In this document: in pieces, positions 57,901 through 64,000 of the stretch | How positions within the stretch are numbered: the stretch's first letter is position 1 | How the letters are laid out: each line of letters opens with the position of its first letter | NCBI GenBank assembly: GCA_902363535.1 | Contig: CABJAE010000005.1 | Location: 62,001 to 126,000 of the forward strand | From: Peptoniphilaceae bacterium | Lineage (GTDB): Bacteria > Bacillota > Clostridia > Tissierellales > Peptoniphilaceae | Direction of reading: 5' to 3' | DNA length: 64,000 bases | Position numbers and translations under genes: made by a program | The notes under the pieces: generated by a model | What the model was told of the DNA's origin: nothing | Database searches by the model: none | The model's input: the letters and a program-made list of their open reading frames with translations, nothing else

Positions 57901-58851
57901 ATGAAAATAGCTTTTGATTGCCAGGGCGGGGATCACGCACCTCAGGCGATTGTCGAAGGGGCCCTGAAGGCGAAAGAGGCCTTGGGCATCGAGCCGATCT
58001 TTTTTGGCGACGCAGCGCGTTTAAAGGCCATCGATGGCGTGGATGAAAGCCATATCGTCCACTGCGCCTCGGCCATTACTCAGGAAGACAGCCCGGCGCT
58101 TGCTATTCGGAAAAAGAAGGACAGCGCCATTGTCATGGGCCTCGGTGCCTTAAAAGAGGGAAAAGTCGACGGCATGATCAGCGCGGGAAGCACCGGCGCT
58201 TTGTTGGCCGGTGGCATGTTTATCGTGAAGCGAAAAGAAGGCGTTGAACGGGCCGCTCTTCCGGTTTATTTAGAAATCAGCGGCCAAAAGAAATTAATTT
58301 TAGACGTGGGGGCCAATATGGACGCCTCCCATGAAATGCTTTTAAGTTTTGCCGAAATGGGCCAAAGTTACCTGCGCGATGTCGAAGGCGTGGAAGCGCC
58401 GACGGTAGCCCTGTTAAACGTGGGCACGGAAGAAGGCAAGGGCAATCAACAGGTCAAGGCGGCCTACGCGCTCATGGCCGACGGCATCGAGCACTTTGCC
58501 GGAAACATCGAGGCGAGAGATGTCCTGTTTAACAATGTGAACGTCATTGTCACCGACGGCTTCGCCGGAAATATTTTACTGAAGACCATCGAAGGCACGG
58601 TGGGATACATTCAACATGGCGTGGCATCGGCTGCCAAAGGGAGCGAGAAGGCCGGTGAACTGAAGATGTTGGCTAAGAGCATCTTAGGGGATCTGGATTA
58701 CAGTCGTTACGGCGGCGTGCCTTTGTTGGGCCTTGAGAAACCCTTATTTAAAGCCCACGGCGCATCAAATTCCGAGGCCATTTTATCGGCGACGGAGGCA
58801 CTGGTGCGCATGGTGCGAGGAGACGAATATAGAGAAGGAGCAGGACAATGA
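57901..58851 (+). CDS. plsX: Phosphate acyltransferase
   Basis: PlsX makes acyl-phosphate from acyl-ACP for phospholipid synthesis with PlsY. Length 316 aa; motifs: 'MKIAFDCQGGDHAPQAIVEG', 'GMISAGSTGALLAGG', 'LILDVGANMDASHEML', 'LLNVGTEEGKGN', 'VIVTDGFAGNILLKTIEG'. The frame is open from 57817, but 'aaggagaa' selects ATG 57901. Its last bases overlap acpP (ATGA). Confidence 0.95.
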   Translation: MKIAFDCQGGDHAPQAIVEGALKAKEALGIEPIFFGDAARLKAIDGVDESHIVHCASAITQEDSPALAIRKKKDSAIVMGLGALKEGKVDGMISAGSTGALLAGGMFIVKRKEGVERAALPVYLEISGQKKLILDVGANMDASHEMLLSFAEMGQSYLRDVEGVEAPTVALLNVGTEEGKGNQQVKAAYALMADGIEHFAGNIEARDVLFNNVNVIVTDGFAGNILLKTIEGTVGYIQHGVASAAKGSEKAGELKMLAKSILGDLDYSRYGGVPLLGLEKPLFKAHGASNSEAILSATEALVRMVRGDEYREGAGQ

Positions 58852-59078
58852 GAGAAAGAATTTTAGAAATTATTGCCGAACAGGTGAACCGTTCCGTAGA
58901 TGAACTGGACCCTTCCATGGATTTTATCGACGATTTAAATATGGACTCCATCGAGTTGGTGGAGTTGATTATGAGCGTGGAAGATGAATTCGACATCGAA
59001 ATCGACGAGGATCGCCTGGAAAAAGTCCGAAGCATCGGCGATGTGTTGGACTTACTGGAAGAGTTTGATCTGGATTGA
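58848..59078 (+). CDS. acpP: Acyl carrier protein
   Basis: A 76-aa ACP with the phosphopantetheine Ser34 in 'DSIEL' (usual DSLEL), acidic helix II and 'DRLEKVRSIGDVLDLLEE'. Carrier of acyl chains; substrate partner for PlsX. Overlaps plsX and rnc by 4 nt each. Confidence 0.95.
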   Translation: MRERILEIIAEQVNRSVDELDPSMDFIDDLNMDSIELVELIMSVEDEFDIEIDEDRLEKVRSIGDVLDLLEEFDLD

Positions 59079-59749
59079 CGTCCTTTCATGAATTGGAGGC
59101 GCGGGTCGGCATTCGTTTTAAGAATCCGGCCCTGTTGACCGAGGCTTTTTCTCACAAGACGTACAGCAAAGAGAGAAATGCACAGTCCTACGAGCGCTTG
59201 GAATTTTTAGGCGACAGCTTGTTGAATTTTATCGTCGGCGACTACCTTTACTCGCACTGTGATGAAGAAGAAGGCGCGTTGACGAAGATGCGTGCCGATT
59301 TGGTATGCGAATCGGCCTTAAAGGCGGCTGCCGAAGCCTTGGATTTGGGATCTTTTTTGCTTATGGGCGAGGAATTAAAGAAAGATGAGAAGTTCAATAT
59401 CCACAGCGACGATTTATACGAATCCCTACTCGGCGCCATTTACTGCGATCGAGGCTTGGATGCGGCCCGCGCTTTTGTGGAAAAAACATTGCTCGCCGGG
59501 CGCAGAAACTTTAGGGCGGATTACAAATCTCTCTTGCAGGAAGCGGTGCAAAAGAAGTACCGAAAAAACGGCGTGGATTATGATCTCCGCGAAATCAATC
59601 CGTCGGCCTTCGGCGATGAAGACCGCTTTGAAGCCACGGTCTATGTTTTGGGCCGGGCCGTGGCCACGGGTCGGGGACGCAACAGGAAGACCGCAGAGGG
59701 CGCCGCTGCCGCCGAAGCGCTGAGAAAGATGGATCATGGCGAAGCGTAA
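59075..59749 (+). CDS. rnc: Ribonuclease III
   Basis: Double-strand RNA endonuclease for rRNA and mRNA processing. 224 aa: catalytic signature 'ERLEFLGDSLL' at 40-50, the second acidic site 'DDLYESLLGAIYCD', and a dsRBD from about 155 ('DYKSLLQEAVQKK', 'GRGRNRKTAEGAAAAEALRK'). TTG start 59075 overlaps the acpP TGA, a coupled start. Confidence 0.95.
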   Translation: MTSFHELEARVGIRFKNPALLTEAFSHKTYSKERNAQSYERLEFLGDSLLNFIVGDYLYSHCDEEEGALTKMRADLVCESALKAAAEALDLGSFLLMGEELKKDEKFNIHSDDLYESLLGAIYCDRGLDAARAFVEKTLLAGRRNFRADYKSLLQEAVQKKYRKNGVDYDLREINPSAFGDEDRFEATVYVLGRAVATGRGRNRKTAEGAAAAEALRKMDHGEA

Positions 59750-60728
59750 TATTATTCCCATTTTCATACCCTTTGCCGGTTGCCCGGTGAAGTGCGTTTA
59801 CTGCGATCAAAATCAGATCACCGGCATTTCGAGCACTGTTTCGGGAGAAGACGTGGACCGTCAGATCGTAAGAGGGCTTGAAAACGGCGCCTACTCGCCT
59901 GCGGAGGTGGCTTTTTACGGCGGCACATTTACCATGCTTCCTGTGGAGAAACAAAACGAGCTTCTTCAAGCCGCACAGCCTTTTATCAGCTCCGGCGCCC
60001 TTTCGGGCATTCGCCTGTCTACGCGGCCGGAGAAATTATGTGAAGAAGACTTCGCGCGTCTGAAATCTTTCGGCGTAAAAACCGTGGAGTTCGGCATTCA
60101 ATCGGTTGATCCCGATGTTTTGACGGCCGCAAAGCGCGGCGTATCCGTCGAGGAGATGGACCGCACAGTCGTCTTGGCAAAAGCCGCGGGATTCCACGTG
60201 GGCCTGCAGCAGATGATCGGCCTGCCGGAAGATTCCTTTGAAAAAGATGTAAAGACGGCTCGCTGGATCGCCGAGCGCGGGGATTTCGCGCGGATCTATC
60301 CCACGGTGGTCTTTAAGAACACGAAACTCTACGCCATGGTTGCGGCGGGAGAATTTCATCCCCTGTCCTTAAAAGAGGCCATTGAGCGGGCGGCATATCT
60401 TTTGGATCTTTACGACGCCGCATCAGTCCCCGTCATACGGGTCGGACTGCCGCAAATGGAGCGCGGCGCCTACGTGGAAGGCCCTTACCACGATAATTTC
60501 AGAGAATTCGCCGAGTCCCATCGCCTGTTGGCGCCGATTTTTAAAAAGTACAAGGCCGTCGAATCGGTGGAGGGAAGCCACAGGGCGATTAATCGCCTGG
60601 TCGGCCCCTTCGGCTACGGCAGGAAGGCCCTCGAGGCCGTTTACGGGCCCGTGGCCTTTCGGAGCAAGAATTCGGTCGAGGAAGAACTGCAGATCAACGG
60701 AGAGGAATACACCCATGCATTTAATTGA
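59736..60728 (+). CDS. Radical SAM protein (Elp3/MiaB-like core), rnc-smc cluster
   Basis: A 330-aa radical SAM enzyme with cluster cysteines C16, C20 and C23 in 'FAGCPVKCVYCDQ', 'EVAFYGGTFTMLP' and 'VEFGIQSVDPDVLTAAKRG'. It resembles the Elp3-like radical SAM core but lacks the acetyltransferase part. This gene is regularly found between rnc and smc in Clostridia; a tRNA/RNA modification role is possible but its substrate is unknown. SD-rich upstream within rnc; overlaps rnc by 14 nt. Confidence 0.85.
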   Translation: MAKRNIIPIFIPFAGCPVKCVYCDQNQITGISSTVSGEDVDRQIVRGLENGAYSPAEVAFYGGTFTMLPVEKQNELLQAAQPFISSGALSGIRLSTRPEKLCEEDFARLKSFGVKTVEFGIQSVDPDVLTAAKRGVSVEEMDRTVVLAKAAGFHVGLQQMIGLPEDSFEKDVKTARWIAERGDFARIYPTVVFKNTKLYAMVAAGEFHPLSLKEAIERAAYLLDLYDAASVPVIRVGLPQMERGAYVEGPYHDNFREFAESHRLLAPIFKKYKAVESVEGSHRAINRLVGPFGYGRKALEAVYGPVAFRSKNSVEEELQINGEEYTHAFN

Positions 60729-63700
60729 AATGGAGCTTTACGGCTTTAAATCCTTCGCCAAGCGGACGCACATTCGCTTTTCCGAAGACATTACGGCCAT
60801 TGTCGGGCCCAACGGCAGCGGCAAGAGCAATATCGTCGACGGCATTATGTGGGCCTTAGGCGAATCCAGCGTCAAACAACTCCGTGGAAATAAAATGGAA
60901 GATGTTATTTTCAGCGGCACCGATCGCCATCAAGGCGTGAATTTTGCAGAAGTCGTTCTCACATTTGACAACAAGGACGGCTTTTTTGATTTGCCCTACG
61001 AAGAGCTTTCCGTTTCCAGAAAGTATTTCCGCTCCGGCGAAAGTCAGTATACCATTAACAAAAAGCGGGTGCGCCAAAAAGACGTGCGGGAGATTTTTCT
61101 CGACACGGGTATCGGAAAAAACGGCTATTCCTTTATCGGCCAAGGCCAAATCGAAGAGATATTAAGCACCCGTCCCCAGGACCGCAGAAATGCCTTCGAA
61201 GAAGCTGCGGGAATCAGCAAATTTAAATTGCGCAAGGAGGAAACCCTTCGGAATTTAAATAAAACCACGGAGCATATCGAGCGCATCGACGATATTTTCT
61301 CCGAACTGAAGAATCGCTCCGGCGAAATGGAAGAGAAGCGAACGAAGGCCCTGCGGCTCAACGAATTGGATTCGGAAAAGGAAAAGTACAGCTATGCCCT
61401 CCTAACGCGGGAAGTGGCCTCGGCGAAAGAAAAGCAGGAGAAAATTCGAGCGCGCTACAAAGAATCGGAGGCCGCCTGGCAGGAAGAGAAAGAGGCGAAT
61501 CGCCTCCTCGAAGCTGCGATTCAGGAAAAAGAATTAAAAATCGAATCCGACGGCGACAACGAAGGGGCCCTCAGCGACGAAATCCTGACCCTGATTCGAA
61601 AAAAGGAGCAAGCCTCCGGGGATCTGCGCTCAAAAATCGAACGAGGTAACTACTTAAAAGAAGCGAAAACCGAAAGAGAAGCCGCCGCCAAAACCCTGCG
61701 GACGGAATTGGAAGGTCTTCTAGCCGCATCGGAAAAGCAGGAAAAAGAGGTGCAAGCCCTTAAAGGGCGCATGGACGAAAAAGCGTCTGCCCTCGATGGG
61801 ATGAAGGCCGACTACGAGCGCGTCGTGGAAAAGGTGGCGGCCGTGGATTCAGGTGAAAAATCCCGCCGCGAGGCCTTGGATCAATTAGCCGACCGACGTC
61901 ATTCCCTGGAATCGCGCCTGCAGGCCTTGGATTACTTATTAAAAGAACGCGCAGAACGGCTGGCGCAACTGAAGGATCGAAGAAAGGAATGGGCGCGGGA
62001 AACAGAAGAACTCGCGAAAAACCTTTTTGATTACGAAGAGAAAGAATCGCAATTAAAAGGCGCGTCGGCGGATTTAGAAAAACGGCTTTCGGGAACCCGC
62101 GATTCCCTCGTCGACATAAAAAGCCGAATCGACGCAATCGACGGGCAGATAAAAAATCTGACCATGGGTATGGAAGGGATTGAGCGCGAAAAGCGTTACT
62201 TGGAACGTCTTCGGGACAATCACGAAGGTTTTCAACATGGCGTCAAGCAGTTTCTGAAATCTGCTCGGTCGGAATCCTTCTACAATGCCGTGATCGGACC
62301 GGTGGCGGAGCATCTTCACGTGGAGGAAGCGGACGCCTTGGCCATATCCACAGCGCTTGGCTACGGCGGACAAAACATCATCCTAAAAGACGATCGAAGA
62401 ATCGGCACGATTCTTTCTTACCTAAAGAGCCGGAAAATGGGTCGTCTCACCTTCCTACCCTTAAACAACTTGACGCCACGCCCTCTCCCCGGGGATCTCT
62501 CTCGACAAACGGCCATTCCCTTCCGCGTGGCATCGGATTGCGTCCGTTGCGAGGATTCCCTGCGCCCGGTGGCGAACTTTCTCTTGGGCCGCATTCTTTT
62601 GGTGGAGACGGTGGATGAGGCGAAGCAACTGGCCAAAGACTTAAAGCACCGCTATCGCATCGTCACCAAAGGCGGCGACGTCTTTCAAGTGGGCGGCGCC
62701 ATTACCGGCGGCCAGGCGAAAAGCGGATCCACGGATCTCTACACGCGAGACGGCGAAATAGCCAAAAAAGCTTCGGAGCTGGTGACGATTTCCAAGGAGC
62801 TAAACGAAGCGAAGAAACAATATGAGCATTTGCATGCAGCCTACGGCGATTTAAAAAATAAAGAAAAAGAGCTGGCCGAAGCCCATGAGGAGAAGAAAGA
62901 GGCGTGCCGCAGGGCGGAAGAGAAGCTCTATCGCCTGCGCTCCGCCCTGGAACACAGCGAAGAGCAACAGGCGTCCTTAGACGCAGAGATTGAGAAGGAA
63001 ACGGCGGCTTTAGGTCGCGACGAAGAGGAGTGTAAGGAACAAGAAGAGGCCCTAGAAGAAATTGCAACCTCGGAGAAAGAGTGGACGTCGCTAGAAGACG
63101 ACGACAGCGACCGATGGCACCGCAGCTTAGATGAAAAGCGAGAGGAATTAAACGGGGCGAAAATCGAGCATCAGAAAATCATCGCCGCTTACAGAGAAGA
63201 GTCTCTGCGACTGGAGCAAATTCAGCGCGACGCTTCGGGTACAAAAACCCGTCTCGAAGTCGCGGAAAGAGAAGCTCGTGCCATGGCCGATGAAATGGAA
63301 AAGCTTGAGGCATCTGTGGCAGAGGCGCAACCGGAAGAGGCCCGCATGGAAGAGCGAGTGGCGGTGCTCCGAGAATCCCTCGCGTCATTAAAAGAGCATG
63401 TCTCCGACGAAAGACAAAAGCTTCGGGAAGAGAAGTCGGCCCTGGAAGCGAAGAAGGAGCATGCCTTTGCCCTGGAAAAAGATTTGGTCCGCCTTCAAAA
63501 TCAATTGGAAGAAGCGGATCGGGCGGCGATTATCTTCACCGATGCCCTGGCGCAAAGCACCGACCCGGGAGACATCGATGCGCTACTGAACCTTTCCGTC
63601 ACGACGCTGAGGAATAAAGAAAGCGCCATTGAAAAAGAAATTCTGCAAATCGGACCGGTGGACGGCGATGCCCTGGAGCAGTACAGCATTTGGAAAGAAC

Positions 63701-64000
63701 GGGTAGACTTTTTGTCGGAACAGCGAGAAGACTTGGTGCTTTCCAAGGAAAAATTGGAAAAAATGATCAAGCGCCTGGACAAAGATATGCGCAAGCAATT
63801 GGAAGAAGCCCTCATACTAATCAACGGCTACTTCAACGACATCTTCCGCGAGCTCTTTCAAGGAGGAAAGGCATCTCTGGCTTGGGACGAAGGAGACATT
63901 TTGGAGGCGGGCATCTTAATTTCCGCCCAACCGCCGGGGAAAAAGCTTCAATCCCTTTCCCTCTTATCCGGCGGCGAGCGGTCCATGACGGCGGTGGCCC
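60715..64000 (+). CDS. smc: Chromosome segregation ATPase SMC, 3' end outside window
   Basis: SMC condensin subunit. N-terminal head with Walker A 'GPNGSGKSN' at 31-39 and the conserved start 'MELYGFKSFAKRTHIRFSED'. A long coiled coil follows (about 165-500), hinge about 500-670 ('YNAVIGPVAEHLHVEEADAL', 'KGGDVFQVGGAITGGQAKSG'), and a second coil. The C-terminal signature 'LSLLSGGERSMTAVA' is at the window edge, so only about 80-100 residues are missing. The frame is open throughout (1095 codons). ATG 60715 follows 'ggagagg' and overlaps the radical SAM gene by 14 nt. Confidence 0.96.
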   Translation, partial: MHLIEMELYGFKSFAKRTHIRFSEDITAIVGPNGSGKSNIVDGIMWALGESSVKQLRGNKMEDVIFSGTDRHQGVNFAEVVLTFDNKDGFFDLPYEELSVSRKYFRSGESQYTINKKRVRQKDVREIFLDTGIGKNGYSFIGQGQIEEILSTRPQDRRNAFEEAAGISKFKLRKEETLRNLNKTTEHIERIDDIFSELKNRSGEMEEKRTKALRLNELDSEKEKYSYALLTREVASAKEKQEKIRARYKESEAAWQEEKEANRLLEAAIQEKELKIESDGDNEGALSDEILTLIRKKEQASGDLRSKIERGNYLKEAKTEREAAAKTLRTELEGLLAASEKQEKEVQALKGRMDEKASALDGMKADYERVVEKVAAVDSGEKSRREALDQLADRRHSLESRLQALDYLLKERAERLAQLKDRRKEWARETEELAKNLFDYEEKESQLKGASADLEKRLSGTRDSLVDIKSRIDAIDGQIKNLTMGMEGIEREKRYLERLRDNHEGFQHGVKQFLKSARSESFYNAVIGPVAEHLHVEEADALAISTALGYGGQNIILKDDRRIGTILSYLKSRKMGRLTFLPLNNLTPRPLPGDLSRQTAIPFRVASDCVRCEDSLRPVANFLLGRILLVETVDEAKQLAKDLKHRYRIVTKGGDVFQVGGAITGGQAKSGSTDLYTRDGEIAKKASELVTISKELNEAKKQYEHLHAAYGDLKNKEKELAEAHEEKKEACRRAEEKLYRLRSALEHSEEQQASLDAEIEKETAALGRDEEECKEQEEALEEIATSEKEWTSLEDDDSDRWHRSLDEKREELNGAKIEHQKIIAAYREESLRLEQIQRDASGTKTRLEVAEREARAMADEMEKLEASVAEAQPEEARMEERVAVLRESLASLKEHVSDERQKLREEKSALEAKKEHAFALEKDLVRLQNQLEEADRAAIIFTDALAQSTDPGDIDALLNLSVTTLRNKESAIEKEILQIGPVDGDALEQYSIWKERVDFLSEQREDLVLSKEKLEKMIKRLDKDMRKQLEEALILINGYFNDIFRELFQGGKASLAWDEGDILEAGILISAQPPGKKLQSLSLLSGGERSMTAVA

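Noticed and set aside
1..64000. CRISPR arrays, reverse transcriptase/diversity-generating elements, insertion sequences
   Set aside because: I saw no regularly spaced repeat-spacer series, no RT-like frame and no transposase; the repeats found are operators, iterons or protein-coding repeats.

Overview
The window comes from a Gram-positive-type bacterium (Bacillota). The host gene orders ylmH-lspA-rluD-pyrR, yraN-yifB-dprA-topA and plsX-acpP-rnc-radical SAM-smc are typical of Clostridia/Tissierellia. Purine-rich Shine-Dalgarno (SD) sites are strong and TTG/GTG starts are frequent. Base composition is near balanced in the host part. An anaerobic coccus-like member of the Tissierellia is my guess, but the genus cannot be fixed from this sequence.

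Host left arm (1-21198). It opens with the 3' end of ylmH, then lspA, rluD and pyrR, closed by a terminator shared with a convergent MTA phosphorylase gene. Divergent from that is an operon with an MtnA-like isomerase, an HD-domain nucleotidase, a two-component system, a lipoprotein and a small membrane protein, mostly with ATGA overlaps. A second block runs yraN, yifB/comM, dprA, topA and then a compact type IV pilus set (assembly ATPase, platform protein, one prepilin, prepilin peptidase, PilM-like protein fused to a PilN-like part). An AIR-synthase-like protein, a secreted cell-wall amidase, rdgB and a tRNA-His/tRNA-Leu operon follow.

Prophage (21177-57692). A 36.5 kb siphovirus-type prophage lies in the 3' end of tRNA-Leu(TAG), bounded by 22-bp direct repeats. 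The lysogeny arm (minus strand) holds a tyrosine integrase, a lipoprotein and a CI/LexA-like repressor. The early arm (plus) starts with a Cro-like gene that appears to use ATT as start. It continues with an excisionase-like protein, Gp157, a candidate annealing protein, a DUF4373 initiator carrying a repeat array that looks like an origin, a helicase-loader-like protein, VRR-NUC, a methyltransferase-like protein, a degenerate MazG-like gene, SSB and an ArpU-type late regulator. A Panacea-domain antitoxin gene with an unknown partner sits under its own promoter just before the packaging genes. The late operon runs terminase, portal, a minor capsid protein with a probable toxin tail plus a candidate immunity gene, a phage tRNA-Trp, scaffold, capsid, connectors, tail tube, chaperones, a 1668-aa tape measure, Dit, Tal with a His-rich segment, fibre proteins, holin, a two-domain endolysin with a probable internal start, and a second small membrane protein.

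Host right arm (57693-64000). The displaced host terminator is followed by plsX-acpP-rnc-radical SAM-smc; smc runs off the window.

The most unusual points are the PanA-like pair, the capsid-linked toxin/immunity module, the internal start in the endolysin, the origin-like repeats, the ATT start, and the hairpin plus possible antisense RNA at the integrase leader.
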